Of a stretch of DNA of 64,000 nt, positions 12,911 to 21,116 are shown piece after piece. Made by a program: the position numbers and the translations under genes. Source of the stretch: Actinomycetospora soli (GTDB taxonomy: Bacteria; Actinomycetota; Actinomycetes; Mycobacteriales; Pseudonocardiaceae). Location of the stretch: contig NZ_JAJNDA010000007.1 in NCBI RefSeq assembly GCF_021026295.1, forward strand, positions 124,001-188,000. The letters are read 5' to 3'. How positions within the stretch are numbered: position 1 is the first letter of the stretch; every line of letters starts with the position of its first letter. The notes beneath the pieces are model-generated. The model ran no database searches. It was given only the letters and a program-made list of their open reading frames with translations, and was not told the origin of the DNA.

Positions 12911-14347
12911 TCAGTCCCGGGGGTGCTCGAGGAAGACGCCGTCCGGGGAGCGCTCGGGCGGCGGCAGCTCCGCGCTCGAGGCGAGCGGGCGGGCGCCCGC
13001 GAGGGGGCGCCCGGCGCTCTCCTCGAGGAACGCCACGCTGACGATGCCGACCACCCCGGCCCCGACGAGGAACCAGCCGGCCCAGTCCAGGTTCCCGGTC
13101 CACGTCGTGAGCGCCGCGATGGCGGTGGGGGAGGTGCCGGCGAAGACCGACACCGCGACGTTGAAGGTCAGCGCGAGGCCGCCGTAGCGCACCAGCGTCG
13201 GGAACACGGCGGGCAGCGTCGAGGGGGCGACGGCGGCGAAGCAGAGCAGGCACGTCCCCATCAGCAGCAGGCCGCCGACCTGGCCGGCGAGGCCCTGGCG
13301 GAGCAGCCAGACCGAGGGCAGCCCGGTGACCACCAGGGCGATGCTGCCCGCGAACAGGAGGGGCCGGCGACCGATGCGGTCGCTGAGCCGACCGACGCCG
13401 GTGATCGCCAGGAGCATGAACAGCATGACGGCCACCTGCAGCCCGGTGGCCCCGGCGGTGCCCGTCCCCGCCTCGCCGTACTCGACGAGCGTGCTGGTGA
13501 GGTAGGTCGGCACCCAGCTCGTCATCACGTAGTTCGCCACGTTCCAGGCGACGACGAGCCCGCCCGCGACCAGCACCCCGCGCCGGTAGCGCACCAGCAC
13601 GATCGTCAGGGCCCGGCGCAGCGGCATCCCGGAGACGGCGGGGGAGCGGTCGAGGAGCTGGCGGAAGGCCGGGGTGTCCTCCAGGCGCAGGCGCAGGTAG
13701 ATACCGGTGATCCCGAGCGGCAGCGCGAGCATGAACGGGATGCGCCAGCCCCAGGCGAGCAGGGCGTCGTCGGGAAGGAGGGCGATGACCAGGGCGCTCG
13801 CCCCCGCCCCGAGCGTGTAGCCGGTCAGCGTGCCGAACTCCAGCCAGCTGCCGAAGAAGCCCCGCCGGCGGTCCGGGGCGTACTCGGCGATGAGGGTGAG
13901 GGCCCCGACGTACTCCCCGCCCGCCGAGAAGCCCTGCAGCATGCGGATGGCCAGGACGAGGATCGGTGCGGCGACGCCGATCGTCCCGTGGCCCGGCACG
14001 AGCCCGAGCAGCAGCGTGGCGGCCGCCATGAGCACGACGGTCGCGGAGAGGACCCTGGTGCGTCCGATCCGGTCGCCCAGCGGGCCGAAGACGAGGCCGC
14101 CCAGCGGGCGCATGACGAAGGCCGCGGCGAACGCCCCCAGGGTGTAGACGGACGCCCAGGGCCCCGCGTCGGGGAAGAACACCCGGCTCAGCACCGTGCC
14201 CGCGAGGTAGGAGTAGAGGCCGAAGTCGTACCACTCCGCGACGTTGCCGACGGCGGCGGCGGCCGCGGCCCGACGCAGCACGTGCTCGCCCTCGACGGCA
14301 GGGGCGTGGGCCCCGCCCCGGTGCCACGGGGGCGGTGGGTCGATCAT
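12911..14347 (-). CDS. MFS transporter, metabolite:H+ symporter (MHS/ProP-like)
   Basis: This encodes 478 residues with about 12 predicted membrane helices. MHS-subfamily marks include GNVAEWYDFGLYSYLAG near residue 35, RPLGGLVFGPLGDRIGR, LIRMLQGFSAGGEY-like LAIRMLQGFSAGGEYVG, and AEYAPDRRRGFFGSW. This subfamily includes the proline/betaine importer ProP and several organic-acid symporters. Position between the betaine oxygenase components suggests uptake of glycine betaine or a related compound across the cytoplasmic membrane; substrate is inference. The ATG follows GGGGGAG. An ACTGA-CATA-TCAGT palindrome lies 82-95 bp upstream. Confidence 0.85.
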   Translation of the reverse strand: MIDPPPPWHRGGAHAPAVEGEHVLRRAAAAAAVGNVAEWYDFGLYSYLAGTVLSRVFFPDAGPWASVYTLGAFAAAFVMRPLGGLVFGPLGDRIGRTRVLSATVVLMAAATLLLGLVPGHGTIGVAAPILVLAIRMLQGFSAGGEYVGALTLIAEYAPDRRRGFFGSWLEFGTLTGYTLGAGASALVIALLPDDALLAWGWRIPFMLALPLGITGIYLRLRLEDTPAFRQLLDRSPAVSGMPLRRALTIVLVRYRRGVLVAGGLVVAWNVANYVMTSWVPTYLTSTLVEYGEAGTGTAGATGLQVAVMLFMLLAITGVGRLSDRIGRRPLLFAGSIALVVTGLPSVWLLRQGLAGQVGGLLLMGTCLLCFAAVAPSTLPAVFPTLVRYGGLALTFNVAVSVFAGTSPTAIAALTTWTGNLDWAGWFLVGAGVVGIVSVAFLEESAGRPLAGARPLASSAELPPPERSPDGVFLEHPRD

Positions 14348-14428
14348 GCGGCTCCCCCGACGGGCACGAGACGGACACGGCCGTGCGCGGGCAGTGTGTC
14401 ACCCGGATTGCGCACGGGTGTCCGGCGC

Positions 14429-14442
14429 ACTGACATATCAGT
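14429..14442. promoter_or_regulatory. Palindromic operator upstream of the transporter
   Basis: ACTGACATATCAGT is an inverted repeat with 5-bp perfect arms and an AT-rich core. It matches the palindrome at 7542-7555 in 10 of 14 positions (ACT-N-A-N-ATA-N2-AGT). It sits in the 233-bp divergent region between the transporter and ferredoxin genes, 82 bp from the transporter start. The same GntR regulator may bind both sites; this is inference. Confidence 0.45.
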
Positions 14443-14488
14443 CGAGTACCAGCCGTGTCATCCAATGGCAACAGACGAGCCGCGAATC

Positions 14489-14570
14489 GTTGCGCGGGCC
14501 TCTTGACGGCGGTTTCGCGAATCGTCACTCTCATGTTGCGGATAGCAGGACGCAGTGCGTAATACGCAAC
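14489..14570 (+). promoter_or_regulatory. Ferredoxin promoter and paired-half-site operator
   Basis: TTGACG (14503-14508) is followed by GTTGCG (14535-14540) and CGCAAC (14565-14570), a GTTGCG-N24-CGCAAC pair ending 10 bp before the ATG at 14581. An extra GTTGCGC half-site lies upstream at 14489-14495, and the pair encloses the small palindrome ACGCAGTGCGT. The layout matches the gbcA and reductase promoters within one or two bases. Confidence 0.6.
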
Positions 14571-14580
14571 AGGAGACATC

Positions 14581-14916
14581 ATGATCTACGTGGGTGAGCT
14601 CGCGGACATCCCCGACGGCGAGTCGGTGCGGGTCGAGGGGACGGTGGCGATCGCCGTCTTCCACGTCGAGGGCGAGTTCTTCGCCATCGACGACACCTGC
14701 ACCCATCAGGACGCGTCGCTCTCCGACGGGTTCCTCGAGGGGTGCGCGGTCGAGTGCCCGCTGCACGCGGCGTGCTTCGACCTGCGCACCGGGCGCCCGG
14801 ACGGGCCGCCGGCGAAGAAGCCGGTCCGCACGCACGCCGTGTCCGTCGCCGACGGCCAGGTGTGGGTGCAGGAGACGGTGGGGGTCCCCGCCGCGGAGAT
14901 GGCGCCCGCCGTCTGA
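14581..14916 (+). CDS. Rieske-type [2Fe-2S] ferredoxin
   Basis: This encodes 111 residues, typical for BphA3/BphF-type Rieske ferredoxins. The cluster ligands are C40-x-H42 (DDTCTHQDASL) and C59-x2-H62 (VECPLHAACFDL). CAGGAGA lies directly before the ATG. It should shuttle electrons from the FAD reductase (11714) to the GbcA-like oxygenase. The three genes are not contiguous but share the same operator, which supports one three-component system. A role with another oxygenase is possible. Confidence 0.9.
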   Translation: MIYVGELADIPDGESVRVEGTVAIAVFHVEGEFFAIDDTCTHQDASLSDGFLEGCAVECPLHAACFDLRTGRPDGPPAKKPVRTHAVSVADGQVWVQETVGVPAAEMAPAV

Positions 14917-14953
14917 GGTCGGGCCGCGCCCGCCGCGGTCCTACCATCACGGG

Positions 14954-15811
14954 GTGACGACGAAGGTCGTGGTGCCCCGTCCGCCCGGCACGGTCCCCCC
15001 GGCGCGGTTCCGACCGCGCTTCCACTACGAGCTCATCACCTGCGGGCTCCGGGGGCACGCCCTGCTCGGGACCGACGCGGCCACCCTCGCCTCCGACGAC
15101 GACGGGTTCGACGTCGCCCTGGTCGTCCGGGCGGGCGACGGGTGCCGCTGGCACCGCTGCCTGCGGTGCGACTCCTGGGTGCCCCTGCCCCCGCCGGAGG
15201 CCCCCACGACCGACCGGCTGCCCGCGCGTCGCGAGGTCGACCTCCCGCTGCGCGGCCGGGCCCTGCGCGACCGCTTCGTCCTGCGCCTGATCGCGATCGA
15301 CCGCCTGCTGCACTTCCTCGGTCTCGCCCTCGCCGCCGTGGCGGTGTTCGTCTTCCTCGCCGACCGCGAGGCCCTGCGCACGCCGTTCTTCGCCGTGCTC
15401 GACACGCTGCGGACCACCCTCGGGTTCGGCGACTCGCTGCGCGACGGCATCCTCGGCGAGCTGACCAGCGCCTTCACCGCCCAGGACCGGACCATCGTCC
15501 TCGTCGGGACCGCCCTGGCCGCGTACGCCCTGCTGGAGGGCGTCGAGGCGATCGGGCTGTGGCGCGGCCGGCGGTGGGCGGAGTACCTCACGCTCGTCGC
15601 GACCTCGGTGCTGCTGATCCCCGAGATCTACGAACTGACGGTGCGGGTGACCCCGACGAAAGTGGTGGCCCTCGTCGTCAACGTCGCGGTCGTGATCTAC
15701 CTGCTCGTCGCGAAGCGCCTGTTCGGCCTGCGTGGCGGGGCGAGGGCCGAACAGGACGCCCGCGCGGCCGACCAGGGCTGGGACGCCCTCGCCCGGACCG
15801 CGCCCGCCTGA
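14954..15811 (+). CDS. DUF2127 membrane protein
   Basis: This encodes 285 residues from a GTG at 14954, just after CTACCATCACGGG. The N-terminal 100 residues are soluble and include a CxxC-like WHRCLRCDSWVP. The remainder carries about four membrane helices with the DUF2127 pattern: LRLIAIDRLLHFLGLALAAV, an amphipathic loop, YALLEGVEAIGLWRGRRWAEYLT, then IPEIYEL. The function of DUF2127 is unknown. The CxxC N-terminal extension may be a zinc-binding addition. It converges with the tetR gene. Confidence 0.8.
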   Translation: MTTKVVVPRPPGTVPPARFRPRFHYELITCGLRGHALLGTDAATLASDDDGFDVALVVRAGDGCRWHRCLRCDSWVPLPPPEAPTTDRLPARREVDLPLRGRALRDRFVLRLIAIDRLLHFLGLALAAVAVFVFLADREALRTPFFAVLDTLRTTLGFGDSLRDGILGELTSAFTAQDRTIVLVGTALAAYALLEGVEAIGLWRGRRWAEYLTLVATSVLLIPEIYELTVRVTPTKVVALVVNVAVVIYLLVAKRLFGLRGGARAEQDARAADQGWDALARTAPA

Positions 15812-15850
15812 CCACCGCGCCCGCCTGGCCACCCCACCCGCCTGACTGCT

Positions 15851-15870
15851 CCGACCCGGTCGCCGGTCGG
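15851..15870. terminator. Weak hairpin between convergent genes
   Basis: CCGACC (15851-15856) and GGTCGG (15865-15870) form a 6-bp stem with an 8-nt loop in the 64-bp gap between the DUF2127 and tetR stops. It is a short stem and only its placement argues for a terminator. Confidence 0.3.
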
Positions 15871-15875
15871 GCGGA

Positions 15876-16601
15876 TCAGGGTTCGCGGGAGGCCCGGTAG
15901 CGCTCGGCGTCCGGACGCGGCCGGTCCTGCCAGCCCGACGCCCGCCAGGCCGCGGCCCAGGCCGGCGCGGTCATGATCGGGACGAGGCCCTCCCACGACT
16001 CGGACATGCGCGTCCACAGGTCGTCCGGGCCGTCGGCGACGCTGTAGTTGCCCGAGGCCACGGCCACGACCGCGCGGGCCGCCCGTACCGGGTCGACGCC
16101 GGCGGCGAGCAGCCCCGCGGCCTCGGCCCCGCGCAGCCGGTCGGCCGTCGCGTGCTCCCACCCGGCGAGCCACGCCAGACGGTGCTCCCGCAGGTCGGGC
16201 TCGGAGATGGCGCGGCTGATGCCGCGGACCAGCGGGTCGTACATCCACCGGGCCACGTACGCGTCGGTCTCGAGCAGCAACTGCCACATCGGGTCGACCC
16301 CGAGGCGGCCGATCTCCTCCACGAGCAGCAGCCACGAGTCGCAGACCTCGACGAGCAGTGCCTCCGCCAGCGCCTGCTTCGACCGGAAGTGGAAGTACAG
16401 CGCGCCCTTGGTGAGGCCGGCGACGGCGAGGATGTCGCTCAGCGCGGCACCGCTGTAGCCGTGGGTGTCGAACACCGTCGCGGCCGCGAGCAGCAGCCGG
16501 CGGCGGGTCCGACGGGTCCGTTCACCGATCTCCCCGTCGGCCCACGCCGAGACGGGGACGGGCAGGTCCGGGACCGGCGGCGCGGGCTCGGACGGCGTCA
16601 C
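15876..16601 (-). CDS. TetR-family regulator
   Basis: This encodes 241 residues from a GTG at 16601. The N-terminal helix-turn-helix is clear at about residues 28-75: RRTRRRLLLAAATVFDTHGYSGAALSDILAVAGLTKGALYFHFRSKQALAEALL. The remaining helical domain resembles the ScbR/gamma-butyrolactone-receptor-like TetR group in its YVARWMYDPLVRGISRAISEP region. That assignment is weak. No obvious target genes are adjacent except the divergent small gene and quinone oxidoreductase. No operator was identified. Confidence 0.88.
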   Translation of the reverse strand: MTPSEPAPPVPDLPVPVSAWADGEIGERTRRTRRRLLLAAATVFDTHGYSGAALSDILAVAGLTKGALYFHFRSKQALAEALLVEVCDSWLLLVEEIGRLGVDPMWQLLLETDAYVARWMYDPLVRGISRAISEPDLREHRLAWLAGWEHATADRLRGAEAAGLLAAGVDPVRAARAVVAVASGNYSVADGPDDLWTRMSESWEGLVPIMTAPAWAAAWRASGWQDRPRPDAERYRASREP

Positions 16602-16626
16602 GCGCGCATCGTACGACCACGGACGA

Positions 16627-16830
16627 TCATGACCGTCGCAGGGCGTGACGCGGCGTGTGCTCCTCCCGCGCGGCCGCGAGCAGGGCGAGCACGGTCCGAG
16701 CCGTCCCGGGCGTCGCCCGCGCGCGGTCGAACGACAGCATCGTCGGACCCGCCCCGGCCGGGCCGTGGGCCCAGCGGTCGACCTCGTCGAAGATCGGGGT
16801 GGTCCGGAACGTGCCGACGTCGGAGGACAT
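16627..16830 (-). CDS. Small hypothetical protein
   Basis: This encodes 67 residues starting MSSDVGTFRTTPIFDEVDRWAHGPAG and ending RHALRRS. No family is recognised. The composition (balanced acidic and basic residues, an aromatic pair, a helical C-terminal half LALLAAAREEHTPRHAL) is more protein-like than the overlapping frames. It sits between the tetR start and the oxidoreductase start on the tetR strand. The start could be an upstream in-frame GTG. I regard it as a possible gene only. Confidence 0.4.
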   Translation of the reverse strand: MSSDVGTFRTTPIFDEVDRWAHGPAGAGPTMLSFDRARATPGTARTVLALLAAAREEHTPRHALRRS

Positions 16831-16921
16831 GTCCGACGACGCTGCCACCGTCGCGCGCCGGCACCCAGCGCCGTCATCACAACGGGGCGTGGCGGTCCGC
16901 CCGTCGGGGGACACCCGGGGC

Positions 16922-17872
16922 GTGCGCGCCATCGGAGTGACCGAGTTCGGAGGGCCGGAGGCCCTGCACGTCGTCGAGCTGCCCGACCCGCAACCGGGGC
17001 CGGGCGAGGTCGTCGTGGAGGTGGCCGCGGCCGCCGTCAGCCCCACCGACACCCTCCTGCGCAACGGGGCCCGGGCCGAGGCGCTGCGGAAGGACCCGCC
17101 GCCCTACGTGCCGGGGATGGACGTCGCCGGGACGGTGGCGGCGCTCGGGGAGGGGACCGGGGACGCCGGGCTCGCGGTCGGCGACCGCGTCATGGGCATC
17201 GTCGTGCCGTCCGGGTCGCACGGCGGGTACTCCTCGCGGATCGCGCTCCCGGCCGACTCGGTGGCGCCGGCCCCCGCCGGGACCGACCACGCCGCGGCCG
17301 CCACGCTGCCGATGAACGGGCTCACCGCCCGGCTCGCGCTCGACCTCCTGGCGCTGCCCGCGGGTGCGACGATCGCGGTGACCGGCGCGGCCGGGGCGTT
17401 CGGGGGCTACGTGGTCCAGCTCGCCCGGGCGGACGGGCTGCGGGTGGTGGCCGACGCCTCGGAGACGGACGAGCAGCTGGTCCGGGACCTCGGGGCGGAC
17501 CTCGTGGTGCGGCGCGGCGACGGCGTGGCCGAGCGGATGCGTGCGGCCGCGGGCGGGGGCGTCGCCGGGATCGCGGACGGGTCGCTGCAGACCGACGAGC
17601 TCGTGCCCGCGCTCGCCGACGGGGGCCGCATCGCGACCGTGCGCGGCTACGGCGGACCCGAGGGCGGCAGCGGGCGCGGCATCACCTGGCACCCGGTGTG
17701 GGTGCGGGACTACGCCCGCAACCGGGCCGCGCTCGACCGCCTGCGCGAGCAGGTGGAGGCCGGGCAGGTGACGCTGCGCGTCGCGGGCACGGTGCCCGCC
17801 GACGAGGCCGCCGAGACCCACCGCCGGCTCGAGGCGGGCGGCGTGCGCGGGCGGCTCGTCATCACCTTCTGA
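16922..17872 (+). CDS. NAD(P)H:quinone oxidoreductase, zinc-less MDR family
   Basis: This encodes 316 residues from a GTG at 16922. The layout is that of QOR-like medium-chain reductases: a GroES-like N-terminus (EFGGPEALHVVELPDPQPGPGEVVVEV, YVPGMDVAGTVAALG) and a Rossmann domain with ITVTGAAGAFGGYVVQLA-like TIAVTGAAGAFGGYV. The structural zinc cysteines of alcohol dehydrogenases are absent. The predicted role is NADPH-dependent reduction of a quinone or enone in the cytoplasm; the substrate is unknown. Its stop lies 4 bp from the stop of the converging proline-rich gene. Confidence 0.85.
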   Translation: MRAIGVTEFGGPEALHVVELPDPQPGPGEVVVEVAAAAVSPTDTLLRNGARAEALRKDPPPYVPGMDVAGTVAALGEGTGDAGLAVGDRVMGIVVPSGSHGGYSSRIALPADSVAPAPAGTDHAAAATLPMNGLTARLALDLLALPAGATIAVTGAAGAFGGYVVQLARADGLRVVADASETDEQLVRDLGADLVVRRGDGVAERMRAAAGGGVAGIADGSLQTDELVPALADGGRIATVRGYGGPEGGSGRGITWHPVWVRDYARNRAALDRLREQVEAGQVTLRVAGTVPADEAAETHRRLEAGGVRGRLVITF

Positions 17873-17876
17873 CGCG

Positions 17877-18374
17877 CTAGAGGGTCGGGAGCACCGCCAC
17901 CACGAGCAGCGCGAGGACGGCCAGCACCATCCCGACGACCGCGACCGGGCGCCGGACCGGGGTGCGCAGCCCGATCGCGCCGGCGAGGACGCCGACGAGC
18001 GCGACCGCGATCCCGGCGACGCCGTCCCACGCGAGCGCCATGCTGCCGAAGGCGAGCGGCCGGAGGCTCACGAGCAGGGCCAGCACGCCGAGGACCGCGG
18101 AGAGGGCGGCCGCCGGGTTACCGGGACCGCGGGGGTCCTCGACGTCGTAGGGGTCCTCGGCGATCGGTGCCCACCCGCCGGTCGGCGGCGGCCAGCCGCC
18201 GTAGCCGGGCGGGGCCTGCCGGGGCAGCCCGGACGGCGGGAACGGCGGGGCCGGATGCGGGGCGTACCGCGGTCCGCCGCCCGTCGGGCGCGGGCCGGGC
18301 TGCGGCGGGCGACGGTCGAGCACCGCGCCGTCCCGCTCGTCCGGTCCCGGCTGCTGCGGTGTCCCCTGACTCAT
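17877..18374 (-). CDS. Proline-rich membrane protein (DUF4190-like)
   Basis: This encodes 165 residues. The first about 95 residues are rich in Pro and Gly (PPQPGPRPTGGGPRYAP, PPFPPSGLPRQAPPGYGG), with no globular domain. About three hydrophobic segments follow (AALSAVLGVLALLVSL, GVAGIAVALVGVLAGAIGL, AVVGMVLAVLALLVVAVL). This organisation resembles DUF4190 actinobacterial membrane proteins, but the match is by layout only. MSQG at 18374 is chosen over an arginine-rich upstream start at 18413. Function is unknown. Confidence 0.7.
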   Translation of the reverse strand: MSQGTPQQPGPDERDGAVLDRRPPQPGPRPTGGGPRYAPHPAPPFPPSGLPRQAPPGYGGWPPPTGGWAPIAEDPYDVEDPRGPGNPAAALSAVLGVLALLVSLRPLAFGSMALAWDGVAGIAVALVGVLAGAIGLRTPVRRPVAVVGMVLAVLALLVVAVLPTL

Positions 18375-18501
18375 GCCTCGCCCCCGATGGCGCCGGCGGC
18401 CCCGCTCCGTCACGGGGCCCTCGACCGGCGCATCGTCGGTGGGGCCGTCGGCGTTAACGCGGGACGCCGGATCGGGTGAACGGACCCTCGGCGAGAGCGG
18501 T

Positions 18502-19494
18502 TCAGCGGGCCTCGGCGTCGTGCGTCGCGTCGACGCACAGCGCCCACAGCGCCGCGCGCTGCGCGGCGGTCTCCTCGCCGAAGAGGTAGTGCGTGGGGCG
18601 CGGGGCGCGGTCGTGCCAGAACAGGCCGCTGCAGTGCCCGGGCTCGACGGCCGTCTGCAGCCACACCGCCGTGTCGGCGCCCTGCTCGGCGGTGCGCAGC
18701 AGCGGGCCGGTGACGCGGTGGAAGCCGGGCAGCGAGTCGGCGACGCCGGGGGTGTCCGCCCACCCCGGGTGCATGCTGTGGACGATTACCCCGGCGGCGG
18801 CGAGGTCGTCGGCCAGCAGTTCGGCCAGCACGACCTGCATGCGCTTGGTCCGGGCGTAGGCCGCGCCCCCGGAGTACCGCCCCTCGGCGTACTCCGGGTC
18901 GTCGGTGTGCAGCGAGGCCGTGTACATCCCGCCGGAGGACACGAACACCACCCGTGCGGGAGCGCCGGGGCGGTCCGGCGGGGACCCGGCGCGCAGCAGC
19001 GGGAGCAGCTCGCGGGTGAGCAGGAACGGTGCCAGGACGTGCGTGGCGAGGCAGAGCTCGTGGCCCTGCGCGGTCTCGGTCCGCGCGGCCGGGAGCACCC
19101 CGGCGTTGTGGACGAGGCCGTGCAGGGCCAGCAGGCGGTCGCGGGCGTCCAGGGCGTAGCGGCGCACGTCGGCGAGGTCGGACAGGTCGCAGCGCGCCAC
19201 GGTCACCTGCGCGCCGGGGTGCGCCGCGAGCACGGTGTCGCGGGCGGCCTCCCCACGGCCCCGGTCCCGGACGACGAGCTCCACGGCGGCCCCGAGCCCG
19301 GCGAGCCCGACCGCGGTGGCGGTCCCCAGGCCCGAGCTGGCCCCGGTGACGGCGATCGTCCGGCCCGCGAGCGCGTCGGCGGGGAGGTCGGGCCACCCGG
19401 CGGAGCGCGCGAGGTAGCCCAGCCGGGAGTACCCGGGGACGACGAGGCGGTCGAGGACGGCGTCGACGAGGCGCGGGAGTCGCGGGAGCGGCAC
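18502..19494 (-). CDS. Short-chain dehydrogenase/reductase
   Basis: This encodes 330 residues from a GTG at 19494. The NAD(P) motif TGASSGLGTATAVGLAGLG lies at about 50-68. LVHNAGVLP follows, and the catalytic Ser-Tyr-Lys set appears in VVFVSSGGMYT and AYARTKRMQ. The N-terminal extension of about 40 residues (LPRLVDAVLDRLVVPGYSRLGYLARS) and the C-terminal region resemble retinol-dehydrogenase/DHRS12-like SDRs. The substrate is unknown; such enzymes often act on lipophilic alcohols or ketones. The adjacent lipoprotein gene lies 47 bp upstream on the same strand. Confidence 0.88.
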   Translation of the reverse strand: MPLPRLPRLVDAVLDRLVVPGYSRLGYLARSAGWPDLPADALAGRTIAVTGASSGLGTATAVGLAGLGAAVELVVRDRGRGEAARDTVLAAHPGAQVTVARCDLSDLADVRRYALDARDRLLALHGLVHNAGVLPAARTETAQGHELCLATHVLAPFLLTRELLPLLRAGSPPDRPGAPARVVFVSSGGMYTASLHTDDPEYAEGRYSGGAAYARTKRMQVVLAELLADDLAAAGVIVHSMHPGWADTPGVADSLPGFHRVTGPLLRTAEQGADTAVWLQTAVEPGHCSGLFWHDRAPRPTHYLFGEETAAQRAALWALCVDATHDAEAR

Positions 19495-19541
19495 GGCGCC
19501 GACCCTACGGGCGTGACCGCGCCCCGGCAGGCCGTGATCAT

Positions 19542-21116
19542 CTACGGCGGGCAGACGGTGCCCTCCCGGGGGACGTCCTCGCGCAGCAGGTAGTCGTCCA
19601 CCACCCCGCTGATGCACGGCGTCGCCGGGTAGGCGCCGTGCCCGGCACCCAGCCAGGCGACGAGCGCCGAGCCCTGCATCCCCGCGGCCACGCGCTGGCT
19701 CTCGGCCAGCGGCACGAGCGGGTCCGCGGAGGTGCCGAGCAGCAGCGTGGGGACCGCGGTGCCCGCGAGCGGTGCCGGCGGGTCGGTCGGGACCGGCCAG
19801 GAGGAGCACACCAGCGCCCGCTGGGCGAACCAGCCGCCGAAGACGGGGTCGACCCCGCGGGCGCGGGCGGCGGCCTGCGCGACCTGGTCGACCGTCGGTC
19901 GCTCGGCCTGGTCGTTGCAGGCGGAGACCAGGCCGAGGTCGAACCCGCCGTCGTTCTCGGACTCCTCGGCGAGCCCCAGCACCCCGGCCGGGTCCCCGGA
20001 CCGCGCCGCCGCGAGCGCCGCGGCGAGGCCGGGCCACGTGTCGGGGTCGGCCAGGCGCGGCACGAGGACGCTGACCACGGTGCCCGCGGTGACCTCCCGG
20101 CCGGGCACCGAGCCGGTCGCGCTCGGGGAGGCGGGCAGGGGCGCCGTCCGCAGCCGCGTCACGAGGTCGGTCACCGCGCCCCGCGGGTCCGCCCCGAGCG
20201 CGCACCCGGTCGCGACGCAGTTCTGCGCGAACGCGTCGAGCGCGCGGCGGGCGGCGTCGGCGCGCTGGTCGGCGGTGAGGCCGACCGCGGCGGTCGGGTC
20301 GGGGAGGGCGTCGAGGACGAGCCGACCCTGCTGGTCGGGGTGACCCTGGGCCCAGCGGGCGAGGGTGGCGGCCCCGCCGCCGAGGCCGACGGCGTGCAGT
20401 CGGACGGCCCCGAGCGCCCGCCGGACCTCGTCGAGGTCGTCGGCGTCGGTGGCCGTGCCGTACTCGGTGAGGGAGTCCTCGAGCAGCTGGGAGCAGGTCC
20501 GGGCGGCCGTCGCCGCCGCGGTGGCCAGCGGCGCGAGCGCGGCCGGGTCGGCGGCCGTGGGGTCGGCGTCGTCCAGGGCGGCTCGGGTGGTGGGGGTGAT
20601 GCAGTCGACGCCCCCCGCGGCCGCGCCGCGGACGTCGACGCCGTAGAGCGTCCGCCCGTCGAGGAGGTCGGCCGGGGCGCGCGCCGCGAGCCGCACGGCC
20701 TGGTCGGTCCCGGTACGCCGGCCCGGGTCGCCGAGCACCGCGATCGGCACGGTCGGGGCCGCCGGGGCGGGCCCGAGCGTCACGCGCGTGACGTCGACCT
20801 CGGCCGCGCTCGTGGCGGACCCGCTCGCGTAGCCGCCGCCGACCGGCACCGTCGCGCAACCCAGCCGCAGGTCCCGGCCGCCGAGCACCGCGGCGCCGCC
20901 GAGCCGGGCGACCTGTCCGGCGGTGCACTCGGTGAAGTCGAGCTGCGGGGTGGACGCGATCAGCGGGGGCAGCAGGGACGGCGGCGGGGGCGGCGGCGCC
21001 ACGCTGCTCGGGGCCGGGGCGGCCGGCTCGTCGCTGTTGACGGTGGCGACCGGCGGGCGGCGGCTCGGGCCGACCGCACAGCCGGCGAGGAGCACCGCGA
21101 GCAGCACGAGGAGCAA
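19542..21116 (-). CDS. Lipoprotein alpha/beta hydrolase, tripeptidyl-aminopeptidase-like
   Basis: About 524 residues follow the TTG at 21116. A lipobox (VLLAGC) is followed by a Pro/Ser-rich linker and an alpha/beta hydrolase fold. DFTECTAGQV and VCSSWPVPTDPPAP followed by TPTLLLGTSADPLVPLAESQRVA match the secreted SlpD/SlpE-type peptidases with a TAP-like C-terminal domain. The GxSxG nucleophile appears altered (AVGLGGGAATL), so catalysis is uncertain. The TTG start gives no positive signal-peptide n-region. Six codons upstream, IRRPRW would supply it, but that frame offers only ATC at 21134 behind GAGAGG. Confidence 0.75.
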   Translation of the reverse strand: MLLVLLAVLLAGCAVGPSRRPPVATVNSDEPAAPAPSSVAPPPPPPSLLPPLIASTPQLDFTECTAGQVARLGGAAVLGGRDLRLGCATVPVGGGYASGSATSAAEVDVTRVTLGPAPAAPTVPIAVLGDPGRRTGTDQAVRLAARAPADLLDGRTLYGVDVRGAAAGGVDCITPTTRAALDDADPTAADPAALAPLATAAATAARTCSQLLEDSLTEYGTATDADDLDEVRRALGAVRLHAVGLGGGAATLARWAQGHPDQQGRLVLDALPDPTAAVGLTADQRADAARRALDAFAQNCVATGCALGADPRGAVTDLVTRLRTAPLPASPSATGSVPGREVTAGTVVSVLVPRLADPDTWPGLAAALAAARSGDPAGVLGLAEESENDGGFDLGLVSACNDQAERPTVDQVAQAAARARGVDPVFGGWFAQRALVCSSWPVPTDPPAPLAGTAVPTLLLGTSADPLVPLAESQRVAAGMQGSALVAWLGAGHGAYPATPCISGVVDDYLLREDVPREGTVCPP

